Shown: positions 9,351 through 17,971 of the stretch, one piece after another
How the letters are laid out: each line of letters begins with the position of its first letter
Position numbering within the stretch: position 1 is the stretch's first letter
NCBI RefSeq assembly: GCF_015207425.1
Contig: NZ_JADEWZ010000001.1
Span: forward strand, 233,104-297,103
Direction: 5' to 3'
Length of the DNA: 64,000 nucleotides
DNA from: Lusitaniella coriacea LEGE 07157
GTDB taxonomy: Bacteria; Cyanobacteriota; Cyanobacteriia; Cyanobacteriales; Spirulinaceae
Made by a program: the position numbers and the translations under genes
Notes under the pieces: generated by a model
What the model was told of the DNA's origin: nothing
Seen by the model: the letters and a program-made list of their open reading frames with translations, nothing else
Database searches by the model: none

Positions 9351-10205
9351 CTACGCTGCGGCTGATTTACGATCTTGTTCGTGTTCGATGCGGAAAACCG
9401 TGGCGTAGAGATTGGCTAAAATTTGCTTCCCTGACTGCGTGACGTTCAAGTGCGTCAATGCCGTCGGTAAGTAGGGATGGACGGCGTTCCAATAAAAGCT
9501 GGGATATTTGGTGCGTAAATCTCCGGGGGTTTTGTAGCCCAAGATTTTGTTGGTTCCCATTTCTTCAAATTCGTAGAAAAGCGCGGGAATTTTCTGTAAA
9601 TAGCGCGGATCGCTCAGTTGACCGATGAGATCGGCTGCTCTGACCAAACCGGGATAATTTTCTGTGTCCTTGTGATCCTCATCGGCGGGAACGGGAAATC
9701 GAGTCAGTTCGATATTTTCCTTTAGCATTTCAGCGTCAATGAGTTTGTGACCGCCAAACCGTTCCTGGACGAATAATTTTCCGCGATCGACGTGATAGGG
9801 AGCCATACAAGCATCGCTTGCGCCGGGGGGAGTGTGCATCATTTCATTGCCGACTCCGGTGGCATACAATCCTTTCCGCGCGCGATCGGCTTGGCACACG
9901 CCCCGAACGTACCCGATATCGTGACAAAGCAAAGAGATTTGAAAGTGTAACCAGTCTTCGCAACTAACCCCTCCTTCTTGTATGTGGCGACCTCGGAGAA
10001 CTTCTTGACCGACGAGGGTTACAAAAATCGTATGTTCGACGTTGTGATAAAGAGCATCGCTGTTAGCAATGTTCTCTAATGCCATCCCTGCCGCCCAAGC
10101 GATAATTTCTGCATACTCGGATTTCAAACCGCCATAGGTTCGGCGGTAGCCGTCAGTCAGTTGTTTGATTAAGTTGTCAATGAGAAGGTTGGTGGACAGA
10201 AACAT
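9351..10205 (-). CDS. HD-domain metal-dependent phosphohydrolase-like protein
   Basis: This 284-residue protein has an HD-superfamily metal site: His54 and His58 in YHNVEH, then HD at residues 95-96 in LLCHDIGYV. The family includes phosphodiesterases and nucleotide phosphohydrolases and is conserved in cyanobacteria as an uncharacterised HD metalloprotein; the substrate is unknown. The frame can extend to an ATG at 10244, adding 13 residues, but MFLSTNLLIDNLIKQ looks like the natural start, so I chose 10205. Neither start has a clear ribosome site. It is followed on the same strand by the dehydratase, about 140 bases away. Confidence 0.72.
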   Translation of the reverse strand: MFLSTNLLIDNLIKQLTDGYRRTYGGLKSEYAEIIAWAAGMALENIANSDALYHNVEHTIFVTLVGQEVLRGRHIQEGGVSCEDWLHFQISLLCHDIGYVRGVCQADRARKGLYATGVGNEMMHTPPGASDACMAPYHVDRGKLFVQERFGGHKLIDAEMLKENIELTRFPVPADEDHKDTENYPGLVRAADLIGQLSDPRYLQKIPALFYEFEEMGTNKILGYKTPGDLRTKYPSFYWNAVHPYLPTALTHLNVTQSGKQILANLYATVFRIEHEQDRKSAAA

Positions 10206-10352
10206 GGTTGCCGTTTTACAACGTTGAGGTTCTGAGAGAGGCAAAGTTTTTTTTGGGAATTCAGATGGGAATGAAAATGTTTAACCTTTTTTATTATTGT
10301 ATGCTCTCAAGCTGGAAAATAGGGAGCAGGAGACAGTTATAGCAGCAAGCAA

Positions 10353-10387
10353 TCAGCCGTCAGCCGTCAGCCGTCAGCTATCAGCCA
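10353..10387. repeat. Heptamer tandem repeat (TCAGCCG type)
   Basis: Five consecutive 7-base units: TCAGCCG three times, then TCAGCTA and TCAGCCA. This resembles the short tandemly repeated heptamers (STRR) described in cyanobacteria. It runs into the 40-nt inverted repeat starting at 10377. Confidence 0.7.
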
Positions 10388-10416
10388 AAACCTTACTATT
10401 TCCAGCTTGTCGCTTT
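10377..10416 (+). repeat. 40-nt repeat, left copy of an inverted pair
   Basis: This stretch matches the reverse complement of 13229-13268 at 37 of 40 positions. The pair brackets the response regulator and the broken histidine kinase gene. Confidence 0.75.
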
Positions 10417-10442
10417 GTGCAATGTTCCAACTTTAATGCGTC

Positions 10443-10550
10443 GTGCTATATTCTCTCACCCCGTCACCCCATCCCCCCGTCACCCCATCTCCGCGTCTCC
10501 CACTCTCCGCGTCTCCCCATCACCGTTTCCCCGTGTCAATCTTCCCCCGT
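10443..10550. repeat. C-rich degenerate repeat
   Basis: A run of short C-rich units such as CCCCGTCA, CTCCGCGTCTCC and CCCCATC. Related CTCCGCGTCTCC pieces occur near 40127, in reverse complement near 26883, and at the right end of the window. The response regulator gene reads into it at its 3' end. Confidence 0.6.
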
Positions 10551-10929
10551 CCTCCCAGTTCAAAATTTCTGCGACCTGTCGAGCAAGAGTAACGGGTTTG
10601 AAGGGTTTCGCGATCGCGCCCATCACGCCTAACCCATCGAAACGTTGCAATTCATTGGGTTGTACCTTCGCCGTGAGCAGAATGACTGGAATGTGTTGCG
10701 TTTCTTGTTGTTCTTGAAGGCGTTTGAAGGTGGCAACGCCGTCCATATCGGGCATCATCACATCGAGCAAAATTGCATCGGGTTGTTGAGTTTTAGCAAT
10801 TTTCAATCCATCTTGACCGCAGCACGCGATCGCGACAGTCCAATCCCCAAGGGTTTCAAGGGCGAGTTGGACGACCTCTCGAATGTCTTCGTCATCGTCA
10901 ATAATCAAAATCTGTTTAACCCGCGTCAT
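10480..10929 (-). CDS. Single-domain response regulator (CheY-like receiver)
   Basis: A 149-residue protein with one receiver domain: acidic pocket DDDED at 11-15, phospho-acceptor Asp56 in DAILLDVMMP, and the conserved Lys in AIAKPFKPVT. There is no output domain, so it probably relays phosphate or binds a partner. The start overlaps the 3' end of the upstream kinase gene by 14 bases, so the two are translationally coupled. The last 20 or so residues (Arg, Gly, Asp-rich) are encoded by the C-rich repeat and are probably not part of the fold. Confidence 0.85.
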   Translation of the reverse strand: MTRVKQILIIDDDEDIREVVQLALETLGDWTVAIACCGQDGLKIAKTQQPDAILLDVMMPDMDGVATFKRLQEQQETQHIPVILLTAKVQPNELQRFDGLGVMGAIAKPFKPVTLARQVAEILNWEDGGRLTRGNGDGETRRVGDAEMG

Positions 10930-12283
10930 TGCGATTTTCCTCTTTGCCTTGCACCACGCGATCGAGAAGCGCGATCGCGCGTTGCTCGAATTGCTCTGGG
11001 GTAATGCAACCTTTGGTTAAAAAAACCGTTTGTCCCAATCTCAGCCGTTCTCGTTCGCCATCCTCTAAATCCTTGGATGTGTAGACCACTAAAGGGACGT
11101 AACACAAAGCATTATGCTGACGCAACCAGTCTACAACGGCAAAACCATCGTACTGTGGCAAAATTAAATCGAGAACAAGCAAATCTGGCATGATTTGCTG
11201 ACTCAATTGAATAGCTTCCCGTCCCGTTTGTGCGTGATAGGTTTCAATTCCGTGGCGCTCGAACAGGGTAATTAGCACTTGAGCGAGATCCACATCATCT
11301 TCAACAATTAACACGCGAGTTTGCCGATTTTTCTTGCGCAGGGAGCGTTCTAGGGCTTGGAACAGCAAGTGTTCGTCTGGGGGTTTAACAATCCAATCGT
11401 CAACTCCGTCGGGGGGTGCTTCCCTTGCATCGGGCAAAATTCCACTGAGAATAATTGCCGGAATATTTTTGGTATTAATCTGTGCTTTGAGTGCCTCTAG
11501 GGTTTCCCAGCCATTCATTTGGGGCATCATCAGATTGAGTAAAATGGCATCTGGTTGATACTGGGCGGCTTGTTGCAGGGCTTCTTGACCGGATTCGACC
11601 GCGATCGCGCGATAATTTTGTCGTTCGAGCAGATTTTTTAACACAGCACGCACGGATGCATCATCATCGCAAATTAGAATTAACGGATGGTTTGAATTCG
11701 CGGGAACCCTCTTAACTGCCGAAACTTCTTTTGCTTCTGGGACGAGGTTGAGGGCGACAGGAAGGGCGACAAAAAACGCACTGCCTTCCCCCATCGTGCT
11801 TTCTGCCCAAATTCGTCCCCCGTGGTGTTGGACGATGCTGCGACAAACTGCCAAACCCAACCCCGTACCGCCTTTGCTGCGAGAATCCGACGCATCTACT
11901 TGCTCGAAGCGGTTGAATATCTTTTCTAACTTATCTGGGGGAATGCCGCGACCGCAATCCTTGACTTTAAAACACAGCATTTCCGCTTCGCCCGGAGAGT
12001 TCGTTCGCTTGGCACTCAACTCAATTGTGTCCCCTGGGGCAGAAAATTTAATGGCGTTACTGAGTAAATTCGTGAGAACTTGGACGATGCGATCGCGATC
12101 GACAAACAAACGAAGGGAAAGAGGGGAAACAGAGAGGGAAATACTGGCTTCTTGCATCAGGGGTTGCATCGCCTCAACGGAAATGCGCATTAAGTTCGCC
12201 GCATCGCACTCTTGGGGAGTCATTGCAACTTTACCTGATTCAATCCGTTCGATATCGAGCATATCGTTAATTAATCGAACCAA
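10916..12283 (-). CDS. C-terminal part of a frameshifted hybrid histidine kinase (HATPase-REC-REC)
   Basis: This 455-residue frame holds the distal half of a kinase whose front half is at 12271-13020. It opens inside the dimerisation helix (LINDMLDIERIESGK), then has an ATP-binding domain with N-box NLLSNAIKFS and G2 box GTGLGLAV (residues about 40-175). Two receivers follow: one at about 199-315, where the phospho-acceptor position is Asn (ILLNLMMPQMNG), so it is probably not phosphorylated, and one at about 320-440 with an intact Asp (LVLDLILP). The ATG at 12283 is internal to the ancestral gene and is unlikely to be a true start. It overlaps the downstream regulator by 14 bases. Confidence 0.75.
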   Translation of the reverse strand: MVRLINDMLDIERIESGKVAMTPQECDAANLMRISVEAMQPLMQEASISLSVSPLSLRLFVDRDRIVQVLTNLLSNAIKFSAPGDTIELSAKRTNSPGEAEMLCFKVKDCGRGIPPDKLEKIFNRFEQVDASDSRSKGGTGLGLAVCRSIVQHHGGRIWAESTMGEGSAFFVALPVALNLVPEAKEVSAVKRVPANSNHPLILICDDDASVRAVLKNLLERQNYRAIAVESGQEALQQAAQYQPDAILLNLMMPQMNGWETLEALKAQINTKNIPAIILSGILPDAREAPPDGVDDWIVKPPDEHLLFQALERSLRKKNRQTRVLIVEDDVDLAQVLITLFERHGIETYHAQTGREAIQLSQQIMPDLLVLDLILPQYDGFAVVDWLRQHNALCYVPLVVYTSKDLEDGERERLRLGQTVFLTKGCITPEQFEQRAIALLDRVVQGKEENRNDAG

Positions 12284-13020
12284 ACGCTCGGAATTTTTTG
12301 CCGCAATTGGAGCATTCGCTGGGCTTTTTCAGGGCGTTCGCTTAGAACGCCACTGGCAAGGAGGTCTAAGGCACCAAGGATTGAAGTCAAGGGGGTGCGC
12401 AGTTCGTGGCTGACTACCGAAATAAATTCATCTTTGAGTCGTTCGACTTCCCGGCGATCGCTGATATCAATGCAAGAACTGATATAACCGCTAAATCGAC
12501 CGTCGGAGGTGAATTTGGGTTTTCCCGTATCCAATATCCAACGATATTCCCCATCCGCGCGCCGGAGGCGATATTCCATTTGAAATACTTGACGTTTCTC
12601 GAAGGCGGTGGTGTAGGTTGCCAAGCAAGATTCGAGATCGTTGGGATGTATGCCTTTTGTCCATCCTTGCCCTTGTTCTTGTTCGAGGGTACGTCCGGTG
12701 AAGATCAACCAACTTTGATTGAAAAAGATACAGTCGCCCTTTTCATCGGAGATCCACAGTAAAACGGGGGCGCTGTCTGCGATCGCGCGGAATTGAGCCA
12801 ATTGTTCGTCCTGGGAGGGCTGGGCAGAATTAAGCCAATCGGCTGGGCGAGTCAGGAGAATCAGCGCGATCGCGCCGGGGAATAACGCGATCGCGAATAA
12901 TCCAACTTCAAATAGGATCGAGCGCTCTGGCAACGACAACAGCAATCCCAGTAATCCCAAGGGGACGAGCGCGATCGCGCCCAATCTAACCTTAATGTTT
13001 TGCCCGACACTCCTACTCAT
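12271..13020 (-). CDS. N-terminal part of a frameshifted hybrid histidine kinase (2 TM-PAS-HisKA)
   Basis: The 249-residue frame has two hydrophobic segments at residues 12-30 and 39-57, a PAS domain at about 75-190, and the HisKA H-box VVSHELRTPL with His205. It then stops abruptly after an unrelated tail, QKIPSVWFD. Adding one A to the CAATT around 12305-12309 restores the expected helix (MLQIAAKNSERLVRLIND) and joins this frame to 10916-12283, giving a kinase of about 700 residues. The gene is therefore either a recent pseudogene or carries a sequencing error. If real, the truncated product would have a sensor and phospho-acceptor His but no ATPase. Confidence 0.78.
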   Translation of the reverse strand: MSRSVGQNIKVRLGAIALVPLGLLGLLLSLPERSILFEVGLFAIALFPGAIALILLTRPADWLNSAQPSQDEQLAQFRAIADSAPVLLWISDEKGDCIFFNQSWLIFTGRTLEQEQGQGWTKGIHPNDLESCLATYTTAFEKRQVFQMEYRLRRADGEYRWILDTGKPKFTSDGRFSGYISSCIDISDRREVERLKDEFISVVSHELRTPLTSILGALDLLASGVLSERPEKAQRMLQLRQKIPSVWFD

Positions 13021-13125
13021 AAACCCCTCAACCCGGAAAAGAATCTATGCTAGCAATTCTTCGATGGAAATATAGCGCTAAATTAGAGGCGCGATCGCGT
13101 GCCAGATATTTCGATTGATGTGGGA

Positions 13126-13147
13126 TAAGCTGTTACGCATTTAAATT
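13126..13147 (+). repeat. 22-nt dispersed element, copy 2
   Basis: TAAGCT-N7-ATTTAAATT on the plus strand, identical to copy 1. It is upstream of the divergently oriented kinase gene and abuts the 13150-13219 repeat. Confidence 0.8.
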
Positions 13148-13149
13148 AC

Positions 13150-13219
13150 GCCTGATGTGAACGCCCTAAAACCCTTGCTAGGAAAAGGGGAGAGTAAGAA
13201 GAAATCACCGCAGAGTAGG
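13150..13219 (+). repeat. 70-nt dispersed repeat, copy A
   Basis: Begins GCCTGATGTGAAC and contains ACCCTTGCTAGGA and GTAAGAAGAAAT. A second copy lies at 33464-33555, interrupted there by a heptamer array. Only a few substitutions separate them. Confidence 0.75.
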
Positions 13220-13228
13220 AGATTCCGA

Positions 13229-13268
13229 AAAGCGACAAGCTAGAAATAGCAAGGTTTTGGTTGATAGC
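13229..13268 (-). repeat. 40-nt repeat, right copy of an inverted pair
   Basis: Its reverse complement matches 10377-10416 at 37 of 40 positions. It lies just beyond the 3' end of the 769-residue regulator gene. Confidence 0.75.
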
Positions 13269-13275
13269 TGATAGC

Positions 13276-15585
13276 TTACAAATCCTTCGCCAAAATGCGC
13301 TCCCCTCCTTCTATTTTCGCCCGCTCTAATAACTGTATGGCAGCGCGATACAAATGGCTTCGATCTTTCCCATCGCGAGGATATTCAACCAAACCCGCAC
13401 TAAATGTCACCGCTAAGGGCGTTTCTTGGGCGGGGAGAAAGGACTCTCGGCGCAGGAGATCGAGCAACTCGGCAACTCGGCGATTGCCTTCCTGACAGGT
13501 CATACCGTACATTCCCACCGCAAAAACCGCGCCACCCCATCGCGCGACAATCTCTTCTTTTGGGAAAAGCTGCTGGAGCAATTGTCCCAATCGAACGAGG
13601 ACGCGATCGCCCGTGCTATAGCCGTATTGATTGTTAATGCGATCGAGTCCATCCACATCGAGAAGGGCAAGACAGCAGGGCTGACGGTAGCGTTCGGCGC
13701 GTTGCAGCAATGGATTGAAGGTGGATGAGAATTTGCGACGATTGGCAAGATTTGTCAAAGGATCGATTTCGCTGCGATTTCGCAGGAGGCGCGATCGCTC
13801 CAAGCGATTGAGAATGCGAGTCACGAGTTCTGGTTCGACAATGGGTTTGCTGACATAATCATCTGCTCCGACTTCAAAGACGCGCTTCATGATTTTTGCA
13901 TCGGTGTGAGCGGTGAGAAACAAAATTGGCAATCCCGCCCACCGCGAGTCATTGCGAGCAACTTGGCACAATTCAAGACCGTTGACCTGGGGCATTTCTA
14001 TATCCAAAATCAATAAATCTGGTGCGGTTGCTTCCAGGACGGGTAAAAAGTCGAGGGGGCTTTCTAGGGTGACAACTTTCAGACCCCAAGGTTTCAGGAG
14101 TGCGGCTAGGGTTGTGAGGATCTGGAGGTCGTCATCGACAACCATCACCGTTGCTTCTGTACCGCGGGACGCGCGTTGGATCGCTTGGGCAACAGTTTCT
14201 AGGAGTTGAGCGGGAGAGAGAGAATTTTCCACGAAAAATCGCCCTCCCGCACGAGCGACTTTGACGCGATCGCGCAGGCTATCTTGATGGGTGAGAACCA
14301 AGGCGGGAATCGGGGGTTTGCAAGCATTGAGTTCTTCTAGCAAACTCAGATCGCTATCGCTCGCGCTGCCTTTCGAGAGATCGAGCAACACGCCATCGGG
14401 ACGGTTTGTATTTAACCCTTCTCGGACAACAGTTGTATTTTCTGCGATCGCGCCCTGCAAGCCCCAATTTTCTGCCTCCCGCATCCAAACCCTTGCCCGA
14501 TCTGACTCTGCGGTGACAATCGATAGCACGGGGCGTTTTGGGGTGGAGGGTTGCGAAAAGTCTGTGGGATGTGCTTTCTGCAAGCAGGCGTGTAGGTTAG
14601 CAACTGTGGTTTGGAGAGTTTGCTTTTGTTGGCGGTCGATCGGTTTTTTTCCCTGCAAGAGGCGTTCGATTTCTTTGGCAAGGCGAGAACCTTCATCGAG
14701 ATTGAAGACCCCTAAAGACCCCGCTAATTGATGCGCCGCGATCGCGGCGGCATCTCGCAAGTCCTCATCCCAATGATTTTCTGAGAGTGCTTGGGTTGCT
14801 CGTTGGATCGTTGCGAGGCGAGTTTGGGATTTTTCTTGGACGCGCTGCCAAATGGCTTCGAGCTTCCCGTTGGCTTTATGAGCGGTTTTTTTGCTCTGAG
14901 GCATTGGGGTAACTGGGGGTTTGAGGCGATATCCCATGCCGTAGATCGTTTCGATAGGATCTTCCAACAAGTTTGCTGCCTTCAGTTTCATTCGTAACCC
15001 TTTAATGTGGGAGGTTACCGTGTCTTCTCCGGGGAAGGTTTCTAGGGACCAAAGGCGATCGAGAATTTCCCCTCGACTGAAAATGCGGTGGCGATTGCGC
15101 AGAAAGAGTTCTAGCAGGCTGTATTCTTTGGGGGTTAAGGGAATCCCTTGATGGTTGTGGGTGACTTCGCAGTTACTGGGGTCGAGTTTGAGGTTCCCCC
15201 AGGTGAGAATGGGAGGCAATTCCGTACTTCCCCGTCGCAGAAGCGCGCGAACGCGAGCGAGCAATTCTTGGGTGTCAAAGGGTTTGGTCACATAATCGTC
15301 GGCTCCTGCATCCAACCCTTCCACTTTGTAGGTGCTGTTATCTTGAGCGGTTAACAGGAGAATGGGGACGCTTAAACCGCGCGATCGCAATTGCTGACAG
15401 AAGGCAATGCCATCGAGTCTGGGCAAAACCACATCGAGTAAAATCAAGTCGTAGGTGCAGGCTTCCACCAGTTCCCATCCCGCTTGACCGTCGGCGGCAA
15501 TATCCACGGTATAGTGCTGTTCGCTCAGTACCCTATCCAGCATTTGAGCGACTAATTCATCATCTTCAACAATCAGAATTCTCAT
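13276..15585 (-). CDS. Multi-domain response regulator: REC-wHTH-Hpt-REC-REC-GGDEF (degenerate)
   Basis: A 769-residue regulator. Domains in order: receiver 1 (residues 1-118, Asp51); OmpR-type winged helix (about 128-224, with the GMGYRL end motif); histidine phosphotransfer domain (about 240-340, His285 in AAHQLAGSLGVF); a diverged receiver (about 352-470, Asp402 present but followed by LSKG rather than MMP); receiver 3 (about 478-597, Asp528); and a GGDEF domain (about 600-769) whose signature reads GGAVF at 684-688. Loss of the acidic residues makes diguanylate cyclase activity unlikely. It looks like a combined DNA-binding and phosphorelay hub. It is transcribed in the same direction as the broken kinase operon and lies upstream of it. 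Confidence 0.87.
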   Translation of the reverse strand: MRILIVEDDELVAQMLDRVLSEQHYTVDIAADGQAGWELVEACTYDLILLDVVLPRLDGIAFCQQLRSRGLSVPILLLTAQDNSTYKVEGLDAGADDYVTKPFDTQELLARVRALLRRGSTELPPILTWGNLKLDPSNCEVTHNHQGIPLTPKEYSLLELFLRNRHRIFSRGEILDRLWSLETFPGEDTVTSHIKGLRMKLKAANLLEDPIETIYGMGYRLKPPVTPMPQSKKTAHKANGKLEAIWQRVQEKSQTRLATIQRATQALSENHWDEDLRDAAAIAAHQLAGSLGVFNLDEGSRLAKEIERLLQGKKPIDRQQKQTLQTTVANLHACLQKAHPTDFSQPSTPKRPVLSIVTAESDRARVWMREAENWGLQGAIAENTTVVREGLNTNRPDGVLLDLSKGSASDSDLSLLEELNACKPPIPALVLTHQDSLRDRVKVARAGGRFFVENSLSPAQLLETVAQAIQRASRGTEATVMVVDDDLQILTTLAALLKPWGLKVVTLESPLDFLPVLEATAPDLLILDIEMPQVNGLELCQVARNDSRWAGLPILFLTAHTDAKIMKRVFEVGADDYVSKPIVEPELVTRILNRLERSRLLRNRSEIDPLTNLANRRKFSSTFNPLLQRAERYRQPCCLALLDVDGLDRINNQYGYSTGDRVLVRLGQLLQQLFPKEEIVARWGGAVFAVGMYGMTCQEGNRRVAELLDLLRRESFLPAQETPLAVTFSAGLVEYPRDGKDRSHLYRAAIQLLERAKIEGGERILAKDL

Positions 15586-15608
15586 GACAGTTCGTTACCG
15601 CCTGTCAT
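15583..15608 (-). promoter_or_regulatory. Inverted repeat overlapping the start codon of the 769-residue regulator
   Basis: ATGACAG at 15584-15590 and CTGTCAT at 15602-15608 form a perfect 7-bp inverted repeat with an 11-base spacer. In the mRNA it would pair the region of the start codon with the leader; in DNA it could be an operator. Either role is inference. Confidence 0.35.
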
Positions 15609-15878
15609 TCAGGAATAAGGGTTTTGTTATAGAAAAATGGGGTATTGTTCAATTGATTTGCGAGCTGAAAACAATAAGCTTTCAAGCGTTACAAAAATCT
15701 ACAATACCAAGAATTCAAAAGGGGTTTTTTCAAAAAGGATACAAACGACTCGCGCCCAATTTTTCGGATTGGGAACGAGTTTCTGCGGTTTTAATCGAGA
15801 AAGTTACTCAAACCCACCGCAATGGGTAGAAGTCGTACTTGCCTCGATTGACGTAGGTTCCCACCGCTCAATTTAACA

Positions 15879-16934
15879 TCATTGAGCAGTCTCTGCATCT
15901 TCAAGGATCGCCAGATGGAAGATTCCATCTCCTTGATTCACTAAGGGATTTTGCCGATAGCAGATTGCCAATCCATCGCAATTGGCGCGAACTTTAATGC
16001 TGTCCTCTCCAAAGGCATCGGAAATGGTTCCAATGATTTGTTTTTTTACCACGCGATCGCCTAATGCCACATTAACGCGCAAAATCCCGCTACGAGCGGC
16101 TCGAACCCATTTTGATTTGGAGATTTCAATGGAAGAAGTGGGGGAAGGGAGCGCAGAACTTTCGTACATTCCCAAACACGCCATGACGCGCAACACCCCT
16201 TCCCTGCCAATTTGAATGGCTTTCTCATCGAATCGCAAGGCTTCTCCTGCTTCGTAGAGCAAAATGGGGATATTGCGTTGTGCGGCTGCTTCTCGTAGGG
16301 AGCCATCGCGGGTGGTGGCGTGCATCATGACTGGCGCGCCGAAGGCTTTGGCACAGCGATAGGTTTCGGGGTTTTCTAAGTTGGCGCGAATTTGGGGGAG
16401 GTTGACGCGATGATCGGAGGCGGTGTGTAAGTCGATGCCGTGGGTACTTTGACAGACGATTTCTGTCATGAAGAGATGCGCTAAACGGGAGGCGAGGGAT
16501 CCGGTTGCCGAACCGGGAAAACATCGGTTTAAATCCCTTCTGTCGGGGAGATAGCGGGATTGTTCGATGAACCCAAAGACGTTGACAATCGGCACGGCAA
16601 TTAGCGTTCCCCGTAGGTTTTGGGGGTTAACCTGCTGCAAGACTTGGCGGATAATTTCTACGCCGTTGAGTTCGTCGCCGTGAATGGCAGCACTTACCCA
16701 AAGTCGAGGTCCGGGGTGTATGCCATTGATGACGGTGACGGGGAGAGAGAGAAAGGTTTGGGTGGGTAGGCGAGCAACGGGGATGTCCACGCGCTGGCAC
16801 TGTCCGGGGAGAATGGTTTCCCCCGCGATTTTGCAAAGCTGTTCCTCCGGCGCGTGCCGCGAAGCGAATCCCTGTGGGATCGCGATAGGATTGTTTTCGA
16901 GCTGTTGCTCTATTTCCCCATTACTGTTCGCCAA
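15879..16934 (-). CDS. Succinylglutamate desuccinylase/aspartoacylase family protein
   Basis: A 351-residue zinc hydrolase of the AstE/AspA (M14-like) family. Zinc ligands are His85 and Glu88 in AAIHGDELNG and the later His in GIDLHTA; DLNRCFPG is the family's substrate-binding region. The C-terminal third has a lipoyl-like beta-rich domain (VRAARSGILRVNVALGDRV). The start is TTG, supported by AGAGGA at 16943-16948 eight bases upstream; no ATG is near. It starts 12 bases after the rimK stop, so the two form an operon. That pairing of a RimK-type ligase with an AspA-type deacylase recurs in bacteria and suggests linked amino-acid ligation and hydrolysis; the substrate is unknown. Confidence 0.85.
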   Translation of the reverse strand: MANSNGEIEQQLENNPIAIPQGFASRHAPEEQLCKIAGETILPGQCQRVDIPVARLPTQTFLSLPVTVINGIHPGPRLWVSAAIHGDELNGVEIIRQVLQQVNPQNLRGTLIAVPIVNVFGFIEQSRYLPDRRDLNRCFPGSATGSLASRLAHLFMTEIVCQSTHGIDLHTASDHRVNLPQIRANLENPETYRCAKAFGAPVMMHATTRDGSLREAAAQRNIPILLYEAGEALRFDEKAIQIGREGVLRVMACLGMYESSALPSPTSSIEISKSKWVRAARSGILRVNVALGDRVVKKQIIGTISDAFGEDSIKVRANCDGLAICYRQNPLVNQGDGIFHLAILEDAETAQ

Positions 16935-16946
16935 TTCCGATTTCCT

Positions 16947-17852
16947 CTAATATTGGATGCGATCGCGGTTTTTACTGCTCGAGGCATTTTTGGCGATAAA
17001 GTCAATGACTTTACCCGCAACATCAACCCCTGTTGCCTTCTCAATTCCCTCCAATCCCGGAGAAGAATTCACTTCCATGACCACAGGACCGTGATTGGAA
17101 CGCAACAAATCGACTCCAGCCACGCGCAATCCCATTGCTTTCGCCGAGCGAATTGCCGTGCTTCGTTCTTCGGGGGTGAGTTTTATTTTCTCAGCTTGTC
17201 CGCCTCGATGGAGATTCGAGCGGAATTCTCCCTCTGCACCCTGACGTTTCATCGACGCAACAACTTTATCGCCAACGACAAAACAGCGAAGATCCGCACC
17301 CCCTGCTTCTTTAATAAACTCCTGCACCAAAATATTGGCATCCAAACCTCGGAAGGCTTCAATCACGGATTTTGCGGCTTGTTCGGTTTCTGCAAGAACC
17401 ACCCCGATTCCCTGGGTTCCCTCTAGCAATTTGATCACCAATGGCGCGCCGCCAACAATGTCAATCAAACCATCAATATCCTGAGTCGCGTGGGCAAAAC
17501 CCGTAACGGGTAAGCCAATTCCTTTACGAGCCAGGATTTGCAGGCAGCGAAGTTTATCGCGAGAACGAGAAATTGCTTGAGATTCATTGACACTAAATAC
17601 GCTCATCACCTCAAACTGGCGAACCACAGCCGTGCCGTAAAATGTTCGCGAAGCGCCAATTCGGGGAATGACTGCATCTAAATTTTCTAAGGGTTTACCT
17701 TGATACATCACACCGGGTTTGTGGGAGGTGATATTCATGTAACAACGCAGATAATTAATCACCCGCATTTCGTGTCCCTGTTTTTCCCCGGCTTCCCTGA
17801 GTCTTCTTGTTGAGTATAAAGAAGCGTCTTGGGATAAGATCGCAATTTTCAT
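16947..17852 (-). CDS. rimK: RimK family alpha-L-glutamate ligase
   Basis: A 301-residue ATP-grasp enzyme. The N-terminal pre-ATP-grasp domain contains [15 protein letters not shown]; the ATP-grasp core has [33 protein letters not shown] and the metal-binding [13 protein letters not shown] near the C terminus. RimK adds glutamates to the C terminus of ribosomal protein S6 in E. coli; related enzymes make other peptide-amino acid bonds, so the cyanobacterial substrate is not certain. It is the first gene of a two-gene operon with the aspartoacylase-like gene and is divergent from the phytyltransferase gene, 119 bases away. Confidence 0.9.
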   Translation of the reverse strand: MKIAILSQDASLYSTRRLREAGEKQGHEMRVINYLRCYMNITSHKPGVMYQGKPLENLDAVIPRIGASRTFYGTAVVRQFEVMSVFSVNESQAISRSRDKLRCLQILARKGIGLPVTGFAHATQDIDGLIDIVGGAPLVIKLLEGTQGIGVVLAETEQAAKSVIEAFRGLDANILVQEFIKEAGGADLRCFVVGDKVVASMKRQGAEGEFRSNLHRGGQAEKIKLTPEERSTAIRSAKAMGLRVAGVDLLRSNHGPVVMEVNSSPGLEGIEKATGVDVAGKVIDFIAKNASSSKNRDRIQY

Positions 17853-17971
17853 GATTTTTTCTGTACCTGCTCTGTATTGATTCTACTTGCCTGCTGCCTT
17901 AACCCTGAATTCGTAACTCTCAATCCGCTACAATCTCTGAGAATTCAGAATCGACCCTTTAGTTTGAACCT

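Noticed and set aside
11748..12413. 221-codon plus-strand frame opposite the broken kinase
   Set aside because: Shadow of the kinase coding strand, with no ribosome site or homology.
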